Assembly: GCA_027604185.1 (NCBI GenBank)
Contig: JADGKB010000051.1
Coordinates: 1-64,000 of the forward strand
DNA: 64,000 bases
Reading direction: 5' to 3'
Origin: Boothiomyces macroporosus
Taxonomy: Eukaryota; Chytridiomycota; Chytridiomycetes; Rhizophydiales; Terramycetaceae
The notes beneath the pieces were generated by a model. It saw only the letters and a program-made list of their open reading frames with translations. It was not told where the DNA came from and searched no databases. Made by a program: the position numbers and the translations under genes. Positions 42,364-53,695 of this stretch are shown in pieces (the first letter of the stretch is position 1; every line of letters starts with the position of its first letter).

Positions 42364-45183
42364 ATGTCGAGACACCGAAATGTAAGGAACATGGACTTGG
42401 ACGAGGAAATGTATGAGGATGATTATGATGGTTGATCTTGCTAATGATAGACTACGATGACGATTATGATGAGGATGCAGATGAATACGACGAAGACGCT
42501 TACGATGGTTCAATTCCCTAATGTAGAATACGACGAGTACGAAGTATACGATAGTGGAAAGAGCTATAAAGCCTCAGCTCCGAAATCAGCACCAAAAAGT
42601 ACTAGAAAATTAAATGTAGAAGGTAAACTAATTCTCTTCTTTGGTTACAATTATTCAAAATGCGACTTTGATTTGAATTGCAATGAGGACTATCTTCCTT
42701 TAAAAAGCAAGAAATTCAAGCGGTTTGTGGAGGTGCAAGATTGTATGGAAGTGGAATCTGGTAACTTGCCAGATGTGGAGGCTAATCACTTTTCCAAATC
42801 AATATCTGGTTCGAATTCGATTGAATTTGAAAATACTGGCATCAAAAATATTTCATCCAGTGTGGTTGGTCTGAAAGCATTATCCAACAGTAATAATGGA
42901 CTTAAATCTCTTTCAAATATCAGTACGATGGGGGTTAAATCATTATCAAGCGTTGCCAACTCTGGATTGCAATCCCTTAATCAAGGCGGTGTTAATTTGG
43001 CTTCAAGGGTAAATAGTGGATTATCTGCTGGCAATGGGCTAAAGTCACTATCCAATATGAACAGCAATCAGGCAGTTTCAAGATTAAAATCACTTTCAAA
43101 TACCTCTGCAATGTCAAATTCTTTGAAATCGCTCTCAAATTTGAGCAACATTGCTATTAAATCTTCCAATGGCTCTTCAGAATCGATTTCAACAACTAAT
43201 GCCAGTGTAACTGGTCTTAAATCTTTGGCCAATTCAAATGTGTCAATGGCAACATCGTTTAACCATGAATCACCGGCTGGATTGAAATCTATTGCCCAAA
43301 ACATGTCAACTGGATTGACACTATCTCAACTAGCTACTGCAAATCAAAAGAACAACTCTCTAAGGGTTCCTACACAATCCAGTGCAAAAATATCCCTTTC
43401 ATCAATAAGCAGCTCCCAAATACCAACTATTACTCTGTCGAAATTAGGGCAACAAGTAGATCTAATTACCGAAGAATCTTCAAAAACAGCAAAAACATTT
43501 CTTGCATCTCCCACCCGCTACGCATCATTTCTATCTTCAACACTTTATTCTAGACCATCTATTAACCTTTCTTTAGACTCTGCACCTACTAAATTCGACT
43601 TTAAAACACCAAGCCCAGATCAAATTGCCTTGAATGCAAGAAAAAACAACACCCAACCTGAAAAGAAAGGCAAGAATATCGTAAAAGAAGTTGAAAATGC
43701 CACTTCAAATATGAAGAATTTGAATGTCAAAGAAACTGTAAAACCAAAAGAAATTATCCCCAAAAAGAAAAAGATTGATGTGATTTCAGAATATTCAAAG
43801 AGGACTGATACGATGGAGAGACTAAATTTGGTTGTAGCTGGTAAATTCTACTTATACCTAGGTCATGTCGACGCTGGTAAATCCACAATGATGGGGCATT
43901 TATTGCTTTTACTAGGTGAGGTTTCCAATAGAACAATTGAAAAGTACCAAAAAGAAGCAGAGTCGATGAAGAAAGGCTCGTTTTGTTTCGCTTGGGTTCT
44001 GGATGCCACTGAAGATGAAAGATCTAGGTAATTTGAAATAATGTTAGAGGTGTTACAATTGATGTTGGTGTGTCTCAATTCAAGACGCCAAATAGAATAT
44101 TCACCCTCCTTGACGCTCCAGGTCATAAGGATTTCATCCCTAATATGATCTCTGGTGCTAGTCAAGCAGATGTGGCTATCTTGGTTGTAGATGCTTCCGT
44201 TGGTGGTAGTTTTTTATTTTAGATAGGGTTTGAAAGCGGATTTGACCACAATGGTCAAACAAGAGAACATGCCCTGCTCTTGAGGTCTCTAGGGTTGAAC
44301 CAGCTTATAGTGTGTGTAAACAAAATGGATCATGTACTTTTGACTAATTGTAGGTGGAATGGTCAGAAGAACGCTTCAAGGAAATTGAAGCCAAACTTTC
44401 AAAATATCTAACTACTGTTGGATTTAACAATCAAGTAAAGTATATTCCTGTAAGTGGATATACAGGTGAGAATCTTCAAACACCAGTCAATAACTGGTAC
44501 ACTGGGCCAACACTAGTGCAAGCGCTAGATATGTTTAAAATACCTGAAAGACAGATTAAAGAGCCATTTTGCTTGTCCGTTCAAGACTTTTTCAAGGGAG
44601 GAATTGGTGCAAGCGGAGGAAATGTAACTGTTTGCGGAAGAATTGAGAGTGGAACGATACAGATTGGTGAACAGGTGCTAGCACTTCCTATCAATGAAAT
44701 TGGAGTTGTTAAGCATATTATGGTTGGGGAAGAAGATGCAAACTGGGCAGTTGCTGGTGATAGGGTGTCCATATCACTCACAAACCTTGAAGTAATTCAA
44801 TTCCATTTAGGCTCTGTTATTTGCGACCCTATTAGCCCAATTCCCGTAGTAGAATCATTTAAAGCAAGGATTCTGACTTTTGATTTGAATATCCCAATCA
44901 CGATTGGTGTTCCAGTAGTAATGCATCATTTAGGTACTGCAGAATCAGGGTTCATCCAAAAGTAACTATTATTAATCCTAGATTAGAAGCCACCCTAAGC
45001 AAAAGCGGCAATGTAGAAAAGAAGAATCCAAGGTCTCTTTTTAAACACACTTCAGCCATAGTAACAATTAAATTGAATCGCCCGATTTGCATTCAAGTCA
45101 ATGACAAGAGCAAATCTCTGTCTAGATTCTTGCTTCGCAATGGCGGTAATTCTATAGCTGCTGGTGTTGCAATTGAACTTTAA
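42364..45183 (+). CDS. HBS1: Translational GTPase HBS1 (ribosome rescue, Dom34/Pelota partner)
   Basis: Seven introns (42431-42450, 42508-42526, 43841-43861, 44028-44047, 44206-44226, 44334-44353, 44962-44981; 19-21 nt) give 892 aa. The N-terminus [22 protein letters not shown] is typical of HBS1. A long Ser/Asn/Leu-rich linker with repeated GLKSLSN follows. The GTPase domain has [21 protein letters not shown] (P-loop split by an intron), a switch I region [25 protein letters not shown] and NKMD, followed by two beta-barrels ending [15 protein letters not shown]1 loads Dom34 onto stalled ribosomes. An eRF3-type protein is less likely given the HBS1-like N-terminus and the GEDE-type barrel. 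Confidence 0.93.
42868..43296 (+). repeat. Degenerate GLKSLSN heptad-like repeats in HBS1 linker
   Basis: The linker encodes about ten variants of the motif G-L-K-S-L-S-N ([63 protein letters not shown]) separated by short Asn/Ser spacers. The repeat is seen at protein level; the DNA copies have diverged by synonymous changes, so it is an old expansion. HBS1 linkers elsewhere are flexible but not known to me to carry this repeat. Confidence 0.8.
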
Positions 45184-45200
45184 ATATAAAGTGATATTTA

Positions 45201-45471
45201 TTACTGTTCATTCTGTTGATCTTTTTGTAGTCGTTGCATGTAAACACTCGCAATGATAGCCATTGTCTCTTGGTACTGCTGCGAACACTTTTCCAGGCAC
45301 ACCTAGTTACAATTGAATTACTTGTTCAGAAGAAGCTAATTTCAATCCAGGTTTTATCACGCATAAATTGAAGCATTTTGGAATGACGTTTGAAATCATT
45401 GTTTTGAAGTTCTCTAGTTCTATTTGTTCTTTGACTTGTTTAATGATTTCGTCTGCACTCAAGTCGTTCAT
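45201..45471 (-). CDS. TIM13: Mitochondrial small TIM chaperone, TIM13-like
   Basis: Two exons separated by a 19-nt intron (45303-45321, gtaattcaattgtaactag) give 83 aa. The twin CX3C motif is exact: C33-x3-C37 (KCFNLC), 14 residues, C52-x3-C56 (VCLEKC). KPGLKLASSEQVCLEKC closely resembles Tim13, which with Tim8 escorts hydrophobic precursors across the intermembrane space. The gene is short and split, so no single open frame reveals it. It sits 17 bases from the convergent HBS1 stop. Confidence 0.92.
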
Positions 45472-45572
45472 CCCAATTCAATTGATTTAAAAAAAAAGAA
45501 AATTGGTGACACTCATCCAAGCAGATATACTAGAGGAAACTAAAATCCTGACTTGATATTTGAAATAATATA

Positions 45573-45978
45573 TTAGATAATTTTAGGTGCAAGAGCAGCA
45601 ACTTTGGCCCATCTCTTTTGTCTGCATTCACTGGCAATTGGTCCCTGTATTAGCATGACTTACCATTATTCTATTTCCCAGCGGTTGTCCTTGCTTGTTT
45701 AGCATTACTACTGCGTTATCATCAAACTTTATGTAGCTGCCATCCAGTCTTCTTACTTCCTTGTGCGTCCTGACTACCAGTGCTCTTGCAACATCTCCCT
45801 TCTTTAGCTTTACAGCTCCTCTGGATTCAGTAGGCAACAATGGTCTAGCTTTTTTAACAGCGCATACAATTTCATCGCCAACTGATGCTACCCTTGATCC
45901 GCCCATAACGTTGATGCATTCCACTACCAGTGCTCCAGAATTGTCTATTACCTTGAGAAAACTTTTCAATTGAATCAT
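45573..45978 (-). CDS. MRPL38: Mitochondrial ribosomal protein uL14m
   Basis: Two exons with a 19-nt intron (45645-45663, gtaagtcatgctaatacag) give 128 aa. The start [50 protein letters not shown] and [17 protein letters not shown] are uL14 signatures. The bacterial-type sequence ([15 protein letters not shown]-like HKEVRR) separates it from the cytosolic uL14 (RPL23), so it belongs to the mitochondrial large subunit. No presequence is visible, as in yeast Mrpl38. It is divergent from the NudC gene, with only 23 bases between ATGs, so they share a very short promoter. Confidence 0.92.
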
Positions 45979-46001
45979 GTTTTTTTTTCAAGATTAAAAA
46001 A

Positions 46002-46628
46002 ATGGTTGAGGAAAGTGACAGACAAGAAAAGCTGAGATTGGAGCAAATCGAGCTGGATAAACTGCCTTACAAGTGGAAACAGAGTTTGCAGGAAGTGGAT
46101 TTGACTATTCAGTTGCCAAAGGGAACCAGAGGCAGAGATCTACAAGTGTCGATTACAAAGACACACATCTCGGTAGCATTGAAAGGACAAGAACCAATTA
46201 TAAAGGGAGAACTGTGCGCTCCGATCAAAGAAGAAGATTCCACTTGGTTGATTGACAACAATGAACTTTTAATTCACTTGGAAAAGATCAACAAGCAGGA
46301 ATGGTGGAAAAACGTTGTGGTAAGTCATTGCAGTCAATTATGATGGGACAGATTAACCCTAGACTCACCACTTTGCCATTGACACCACTTTAATCCAACC
46401 GGAAAATTCGAAACTGTCAGATTTGGACGGAGAAACCCGAGGGATGGTTGAAAAGATGATGGTAAGTATTTTTGTTTGATATTTCTCGGTTCAGACTAAC
46501 CGTAGTACGATCAGAGGCAAAAGCAAATGGGGAAACCAACCAGCGAGGAAGAACAAAAGATGAGAATGTTTGAAAAGTTCAAAGCTCAGCACCCAGAAAT
46601 GGATTTCTCTAATGCAAAGTTCAATTAA
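46002..46628 (+). CDS. NudC-like CS-domain protein
   Basis: Introns of 43 nt (46320-46362) and 44 nt (46462-46505) give 179 aa. The CS (p23-like) domain is clear: [29 protein letters not shown], then [25 protein letters not shown]. The C-terminus has [36 protein letters not shown], the conserved NudC tail. NudC proteins are Hsp90 co-chaperones needed for dynein and nuclear migration. The protein lacks the long N-terminal part of animal NudC, as in Aspergillus NudC. Its two introns are twice the length of nearly all others here, with strong GTAAGT donors and TTAAC/CTAAC branch sites. Confidence 0.93.
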
Positions 46629-46773
46629 TAAATAGTTACGAATTATCTCCTTGTGGAACCAATTGCATCTATATCTGGCACCAAACATATCCCTACCATA
46701 CCTGCATCTGACTCAGTATAATTCGATGCCTGATTTCTGTTTGTATTTCCTTGTCGCCAGCTTTCACTTTTTC

Positions 46774-46864
46774 ATTGGTTGCTGAAGCCAAAGATTTGGA
46801 CCAATCAGCTTTCACCAGCAACTTTCTTCAAGTTTCAAACGTGGCTTAGAGAGAAATATAAATA
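46774..46864 (+). promoter_or_regulatory. BiP promoter elements: two CCAAT boxes and a TATA-like box
   Basis: An inverted CCAAT (attgg, 46774-46778) and a direct CCAAT (46801-46805) lie upstream of TATAAATA at 46857-46864, which ends 25 bases before the BiP ATG. CCAAT plus TATA is typical of inducible chaperone promoters. I found no exact ERSE or UPRE core, so unfolded-protein control is not shown by sequence. Confidence 0.5.
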
Positions 46865-46889
46865 CCAAGTTGCTCAAAACAGCTTCCTA

Positions 46890-48827
46890 ATGAAATTCAC
46901 ATCAATAATATCTGGCCTGCTGCTAGCGGCCTCTTCATTCGCTGCAGATGATGCAATTAAAGGCTCTGTAATCGGTATCGATCTTGGTACTACCTACTCT
47001 TGTGTTGGTGTATTTAAACATGGACGTGTTGAAATCATTGCAAACGACCAAGGTAACCGTATCACTCCATCTTACGTTGCATTCACTGATAATAACGAAA
47101 GATTGGTTGGTGACCCAGCAAAGAACCAAGCTGCTAATAACCCATACAACACTATCTTTGACGCAAAGAGATTAATTGGTAGAAGATTCGATGAAAAAGA
47201 AGTTCAAAATGACATGAAGCACTGGCCATTCAAAGTTGTTTCCAAAGGTGGAAAGCCAAATATCCAAGTCACTGTTAAAGGTGAAGATAAGGTTTTTTCT
47301 CCAGAAGAAGTCTCTGCTATGGTTCTTGGAAAGATGAAGGAGATTGCTGAATCTTATCTTGGTGAAACCGTTACTCATGCTGTCGTTACTGTTCCTGCCT
47401 ACTTCAACAATGCCCAAAGACAAGCGACTGAAGATGCTGGTACTATTGCTGGCCTCAAAGTTGCTCGTATTATCAACGAACCTACTGCCGCTGCTATTGC
47501 TTACGGTTTGGACAAACAAAAGGAACTAAATATTCTTGTTTTCGATTTGGGTGGTGGTACTTTTGATGTCTCTGTACTTACTATTGAAGATGGTGTGTTT
47601 GAAGTACTTTCTACCAATGGTGACACTCACTTGGGTGGTGAAGATTTCGACAACAGAATCATTGACCACTTTGTCAAATTGTACAAAAAGAAACACTCAA
47701 AGGACTGTACCAAGGACGCTAAAGCTATGGGTAAACTCAAGAGAGAAGCTGAGAAGGCAAAGAGAGCCTTGTCTAACCAAATGTCTGTTCGTGTTGAAAT
47801 CGAAGCATTCCATGATGGTAACGACTTTTCCGAAACCCTTACTCGTGCCAAATTCGAAGAATTAAACATGGACTTGTTCAAGAAGACTATCAAGCCTGTC
47901 GAAAGAGCTTTGAAGGATGCTAAATTGGACAAATCCAAGATTGACGAAATTGTATTAGTTGGTGGTTCTACCCGTATTCCAAAGGTCGTTGAAATGATTG
48001 AAAACTACTTTAACGGAAAGAAAGCATCTAAAGGCGTCAACCCTGATGAAGCTGTTGCCTATGGTGCTGCTGTTCAAGGTGGCATTCTCTCTGGTGAAGA
48101 ATCCACCAACTCTATGCTTGTTTTGGATGTTAACCCATTGACTCTTGGTATTGAAACCACCGGAGGTGTCATGACCAAACTTATCCCAAGAAACACTCAA
48201 GTTCCAACCAAGAAATCTCAAATCTTCTCTACTGCTGTCGATAACCAGCCTACTGTTTCTATCCAAGTATTCGAAGGAGAAAGACCATTGACCAAGGACA
48301 ACAACTTGCTCGGAAAGTTTGATTTAACTGGCATTCCTCCAGCTCCACGTGGTACTCCACAAATCGAAGTTACTTTTGAAATTGATGCTAACGGTATCTT
48401 GCGTGTTAGTGCTGCTGATAAGGGAACCGGTAAATCCGAATCTATCCAAATTCAAAACGACAAAGGAAGACTTTCTGAAGAAGATATCGCACGTATGGTT
48501 GCTGAAGCAGAAGCTATGGCTGATGAAGACAACAAACTCAAGGAAGCTATTGAAGCCAAGAACGGATTCGAAAACTACATTTACTCTTTGAAGAACCAAG
48601 TCAACGATGAAAAGCAACTTGGAGGAAAATTAGATGAAGATGACAAGATGACTATTCTCGATGCTCTCAAAGATGCTCAACAATGGATGGATGCTCACGC
48701 AACTTCCGCCACTAAAGAAGAAATTGACGAACAAAAATCCGAGTTGGAAGCCATCGTCAACCCAATCACTTCCAAGCTATATGAAGGTGCTGGTGCCACT
48801 GAACCAGAAGACCACGACGAACTTTAA
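46890..48827 (+). CDS. KAR2: ER Hsp70 chaperone BiP (KAR2)
   Basis: Single exon, 645 aa from the ATG at 46890. A signal peptide ([18 protein letters not shown]) precedes the Hsp70 ATPase domain: [41 protein letters not shown] and [12 protein letters not shown]. The substrate domain contains [18 protein letters not shown] and [19 protein letters not shown]. The C-terminus DHDEL carries the HDEL retrieval signal, which fixes it as the ER-lumenal family member. It folds translocated proteins and, with SRP72 in the same window, belongs to the secretory pathway. Unusually for this window it has no intron, common for heat-inducible genes. Confidence 0.98.
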   Translation: MKFTSIISGLLLAASSFAADDAIKGSVIGIDLGTTYSCVGVFKHGRVEIIANDQGNRITPSYVAFTDNNERLVGDPAKNQAANNPYNTIFDAKRLIGRRFDEKEVQNDMKHWPFKVVSKGGKPNIQVTVKGEDKVFSPEEVSAMVLGKMKEIAESYLGETVTHAVVTVPAYFNNAQRQATEDAGTIAGLKVARIINEPTAAAIAYGLDKQKELNILVFDLGGGTFDVSVLTIEDGVFEVLSTNGDTHLGGEDFDNRIIDHFVKLYKKKHSKDCTKDAKAMGKLKREAEKAKRALSNQMSVRVEIEAFHDGNDFSETLTRAKFEELNMDLFKKTIKPVERALKDAKLDKSKIDEIVLVGGSTRIPKVVEMIENYFNGKKASKGVNPDEAVAYGAAVQGGILSGEESTNSMLVLDVNPLTLGIETTGGVMTKLIPRNTQVPTKKSQIFSTAVDNQPTVSIQVFEGERPLTKDNNLLGKFDLTGIPPAPRGTPQIEVTFEIDANGILRVSAADKGTGKSESIQIQNDKGRLSEEDIARMVAEAEAMADEDNKLKEAIEAKNGFENYIYSLKNQVNDEKQLGGKLDEDDKMTILDALKDAQQWMDAHATSATKEEIDEQKSELEAIVNPITSKLYEGAGATEPEDHDEL

Positions 48828-48880
48828 ATAAATATACTGTCTTTCATGAAATTTTGACGTAATTTTTTTACTTTGACACG

Positions 48881-51800
48881 ATGAGTGAATATGATAAAGA
48901 AATTCAATCTGCGCTCGAAGACGAATTAATCTCTCAACCATCTTCAAACAGATATTCTCAGTCTTCATCTATACCAAAATCGAGTGCTCTTGGGTCAAAA
49001 AGCGATCTTGGTGAGCGTGATCCATTTCCTCAAGAACAAGGAGAAAAGCAATTGGAGGAAAATCCTCAAGCATCAGAAATACATTCGAATCAAGGCGATA
49101 TACCTGAAGAGGGACTCCAACTGCACACTACGGAAATGGGGGAAACTGAGAAGCAAGAAGACATAGTAGACCTACAAGAGGGAGCAGAAAGAGGGGGTAC
49201 TGAGAATCAAGATGAAAACGCACAGTCTGGAAAGGAAGGTGAAAACATACAATCTGAGAGTCAAGGTCAAAACATACAATCTGGGATACAAGAGGAAGAG
49301 CAAACGGACAGTGTAGAGCCAGAAAAGACAAAAAAGGAAGAATCAGAGAAACAAGTAATTAAGGCAGAGGTGCCAGAGAAAGACTACAAGAAAAATAAAG
49401 AACTGGAACTAGACTTGGAATTCCAAGAAGTACAATACGCGAATCCAAATGTCATTGAAGAGACATTTGAAAACCCAATAGTATTTGATGAGGCGGATGG
49501 TCAAGTACCACATGTTTCAATTAAACAGAATGAATTACATGAAAAAAAACTAAAGTCTGTTCGTATAGAAGATAATGCGATTATACAATCTAGATGGCCC
49601 ACAAGTGTGAGGGCAATATCTAGATTTTCACACCATTCAGAAAAGCATTCAGCTCGTAGTAAGCGGAATGAAAGTAGCCTCAAGCAATCCATTCCAGAGT
49701 TTCAAGTGCAAAAGATTAATGGCAAGTACACGGAAATACCTCATTTACTCGATGGTTTTCGAATGGTAACTACGCATTAACTCTGCTCAATCAAGCACCA
49801 GCAGAAGATCCAGATCAAGTTTATTCATTGGATTTATCAAGGAAGAGCCTAGAATTTGTGATTGAGGATGATATGACAATGTTTACAAATCTACATACAC
49901 TGATAGTCGCAGAAAATGCTCTGCCATTTGCCAGATTGGGTCTATTACCTGCCCTTCGAAAATTAAACTTTTCTTGCAATGGATTGAAATCGCTTGATTT
50001 GGAAGTGGATGGAAGGTTTCAAAATTTGGAATACCTTGACTTGTCATTTAATAACATTAATAGAGCTGCCATGATTGTATTGGCAACACTTCCAAAATTG
50101 AATTATTTGGATTTGACCAGCAATAGGATTAAGACTATTCACCCAGACATTCTCGATATGCACAACTGGAGAGATAATGTTATTGAATTGATTCTACCAC
50201 TTCAAGTTGCTGCGATGGATTTTGATTTCGAAAGCAATGCTAAATCTACAGAAGTGCATTCAGAAAAATTTCGTTTTGATGATGTTCATAAAGACAGCAC
50301 GCTTCCAGACTTTAAACTCGACTTGTACGAGACATCCGGTGTATCAAATTCTATTATGAATTCTAATGTGTCTGATAATCTAGAAGCACACGGATCGTTG
50401 TATGAAATTCCTAAAACGATTGGCTTCCAAGCACTGCATACTTTAATATTAGATAAAAATCCACTTGGGAATTCTCCAGACCCACAGTTTTGGAAGGTTT
50501 TAGGTTCTCTTACATGGTATATTTCGTTTAAACAAGCATTCAAAAGCTTTCTCTTAATTATGCACATATAAAATCCATTAGACCTGTCATTCCAGACATC
50601 CTACTATCAAAATCAGGTAATTATGGTTTGAAATAGGTCCCGAAATAATGTTTATGCACCCTGATATTCTGCCAAAGAGTGAACTGTTCTTATCTCTAAC
50701 CGATTTGTATTTGACACACAATTTGATTGACGATTTCGATTGTCTTGTTGGATTTATTTGTCTAAGAAAAATAGAGAGAATTTTCCTAGAAGGCAACCCA
50801 ATAATGAAATCATTTGTTCCTAATCACCTGCTTTCCAAAAAGAGAGCTGCATCAGCAAAGTTGCGTAATTCAATTATAAATGTAGGTGAAGACTTTGATC
50901 TTTATGCATACTTGGAGAATGTATTCAAAATTAAGATTGCCGATGCTTGTTACCAACCACCACTCTCTCACATCACTGGTGAACTGATTTCAATATCACC
51001 AAGCCGTACAAACACACTGCCTCAAGCGATTTCAAAGAAAGGTCCTAGAGAATTCTTGCACAAAAGAATCAACAAATTTAATTCCAATATTTCAAATCCC
51101 CACAGAGTACAAGATGTCAAGTTAACATCAAAAACTAAAATCAAAGAACGAACAGCTAGAAGGCATTACCAATTTACAGATAATGATTTGGAGGTAATCG
51201 TCCAGTCTGGAAAAATTCCCACTATTAAATCTCTGATGGAATACGCAAACAAACAAGAGCAGGTAAAATTGGCAGAGCCTAAAGAAGAGATTCAACATGC
51301 TATTAGTATCATAGAGTCAAATACAGAAAGCAGTGAAAAAAATACCTCTTCTCTAAACGAAAGCAGTGAGATTGACAACCCTTCTCCGGATGACATTGAC
51401 AGAAATAGCACTACTCACAATGAAAGCGGTGAACACCAAGCATCTAATTCCGACGAGCTGAATTATGATCCAGACAAAAGAGATGATACATTTATTACCG
51501 GTGTTCACATAACTGGTACAATGAATAGAAATGTTGCCTTTAGCGTTGCTCCTATATCACAAGATGTTCAAAAGGAAGAGAGTGTCCAATTCGAATATGA
51601 ATCAGAGAGTGACAATGAGACTATTGCCTTACCTACCAGTATTATTGCAACAGTAAAAGCCCTTCGCACCTCTCTAAGAAATCCAGGGATTATTCAAAGG
51701 CAGAGTAACATGAAGAAAAAAATAAAGTCGAAAAGAGAAATTCATGGTAACCATACCTAACTTAGTCGGCGATTCCATTACAAAATTGCACCAACAAAGA

Positions 51801-52029
51801 TGCCAAGGGAAATTAGCATACGATGAGTTTGAAGAGATGAATGATCTGATGGAAATTGTAAACTCGAAAATGGTTGAAATCGAAAGTAATTTACGTAAGT
51901 GAGACTCTAACCCTAGTCACAGCATTAGAGAATTCGAGAATCAAGAGCTACCTTCCAGCAAACAAGGAGGTAATTCATCAAGTCAAGCAAGAGTACGAAA
52001 CCCTGGCCAAGAAAGCCGCCGCGAGTTAG
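48881..52029 (+). CDS. Large LRR protein, unknown (XRRA1/axonemal-type LRR layout)
   Basis: Five introns are modelled: 49766-49785 (20 nt, ends TG; alternative 49755-49795, 41 nt GT-AG), 50517-50536, 50617-50636 (20 each), 51747-51765 (19) and 51895-51916 (22), giving 1015 aa (1009 with the alternative). Residues 1 to about 230 are Glu/Gln-rich and disordered. LRRs follow (SLDLSRKSLEF, LHTLIVAENAL, LRKLNFSCNGL, LEYLDLSFNNI, LNYLDLTSNRI, LHTLILDKNPL, LTDLYLTHNLI, IERIFLEGNPI), then a long charged region and a coiled C-terminus. The layout resembles XRRA1-type LRR proteins and axonemal LRR proteins, but I cannot name it. Confidence 0.72.
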
Positions 52030-52080
52030 CGAATACATCTATTGTTTATACTTTTAATATAATCCTGCCCTCTTTGCCAA

Positions 52081-53650
52081 ATGTCTGAATCTTTTTTTCT
52101 TATGGAAAGCGCAAGCATCTGGACAAAGGAAAAAGTAAGAGTCATTTTAACCCAGGATCAATTACTCATCGAAGCGTTTTACAACTTTGGGGGAGAAAAA
52201 GGAAGCCTCAAAGCCATCAAAGCGCACATCGGCGATCCAGCACTAAAGTTGAAAGACGTATCGAATTTCTAATCGCAGATCAAGGAACGAAAGAAGGTGT
52301 TGCTGAGTCTGTTGAAGAACGAGAAGGAGAACGCTCAAGATCAAAATGAGTTGGTTTCAAATCCAACTAACGTCACGGCAAAGAAAATCAAAAAGCCAAA
52401 GAAACAGAGCAAATGTAATTGAAATTTAACAGCCAGCTGAAGTCCGCTTTGAAGAGTATCTCGATCTGGAACAAGCTGGAGAGGATTCTAACTTGAACAA
52501 GGAAGCTGAGATCCCAGAGAGTAAACTAAATGGAAATCCGCATATTGAACAAACTGTTCATGTTAACGATCCAGAACCTATGATGGAGACCAAGGAGAAA
52601 GTTGAAGAAACACAAGAGAAAACCATTGAAACACCAGGTGAGAGCGCCGTAATGGACGTAAAACCAGAAAATAAACTTGTCAAAAGCAAGATTGAAATGC
52701 TTGGTAAAGGAGTTGAAGTAAAGAAAACTGAAATCGAACTCCCTAGCGAAATGGAATCTGTAAAGAATCGAACTGCTTTGTTTGAAGTTGCTAAACCCAA
52801 GAAATACAGTGGATTTGCAAAGTCTAGAGTAAAAAGGATAGTCGCTAATATCGAAAATCAAGAGCCTTCAGGACCTAATCTCCACAACCCCATCACACCT
52901 TTCAAATTTGATCCATTGCTCTACAAAAAGGCAGCATTCGAAAGTATTGCATCTGGAAACCAATCTTTGCCCGAAGTGACCATGACTCCAAGTAGAAGAG
53001 CCGCTGTTACTGCTAGGAGAGTTACAAAATCAAAACTGTCAAAAGTTGATAGTGATTGCGAATCGCCAGTTATGTCTTCTCCCCTTAGAAGATCTTCGCG
53101 TATTTCATTCAAATCTGCAGAGGGAGAAAAAGCAGCAGTCTCCAGGAAATTAGATTTCGAAATGTTCAAAGAAGAGAATGTTTTCAACCCTGCACCAGTA
53201 GAACCAGAGATTGAAAAAACAGTTGAAGCTACTCCTGAAACCAATGTTGAAACCTCAAAAGCAGTTGATGAAGGTTCATTTGTGCTAATGCTAGAACCAA
53301 AGAAACTATCGACTCCTCGTAAAAGAATTGCCACACCCAGAAAGAGAAACAACAAAATCAATCTGGAAACACCTGTAAAAGAGGACTTGGAAGCTACCGC
53401 TACACCACTTACTCCTTCATTCTCATTTGGCAAGTTTGACACACCTAGAGTATCCGCAATCGAGACATCAGTCTCCGAAGGAGGAAAGCGCAAAAGAGAG
53501 GCCGATGATGAAGGCGATAGCAAGCGTTTCAAACTACCAAATGGTGAGCGCCATATCAATTTCCAAAAAGTACCGGAAGCTAATACAACTTGGTTCGGAA
53601 CAGCTCTCTACAAATTCTCCAAACCATTTTTATTCGGTCTTGGAAATTAA
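52081..53650 (+). CDS. Unknown, probably nuclear, protein with a short SANT/Myb-like N-terminus
   Basis: Introns at 52135-52155 (21 nt), 52258-52278 (21) and 52415-52436 (22) give 501 aa. After splicing, residues about 14-60 read WTKEKDQLLIEAFYNFGGEKG then a helix ending DIKERKKVLLSLL, which resembles a SANT/Myb-like fold. The remainder is disordered and Lys/Glu/Thr/Pro-rich with many (S/T)P sites, RR/KR clusters (TPRKRIATPRKRNN, KRKREADDEGDSKRFK) likely to be nuclear localisation signals, and a short hydrophobic end (TALYKFSKPFLFGLGN). A chromatin or kinetochore role is a guess. The third intron skips an AG that lies directly after its branch-like TTAAC. Confidence 0.65.
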
Positions 53651-53695
53651 TAAATCTTTTTCAGTTTGAAATTTTGTCCAGATCTTGAAATCTGA

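Noticed and set aside
44206..44222. A 17-nt intron in HBS1 ending at the first TAG
   Set aside because: It puts the downstream GTPase exon out of frame with a stop after three codons; the 21-nt form restores the HBS1 sequence [16 protein letters not shown].
52921..53559. 212-codon minus-strand Ser/Leu-rich frame
   Set aside because: Antisense of the Lys/Glu/Ser-rich exon of the 52081-53650 gene; composition explained by the complementary strand.
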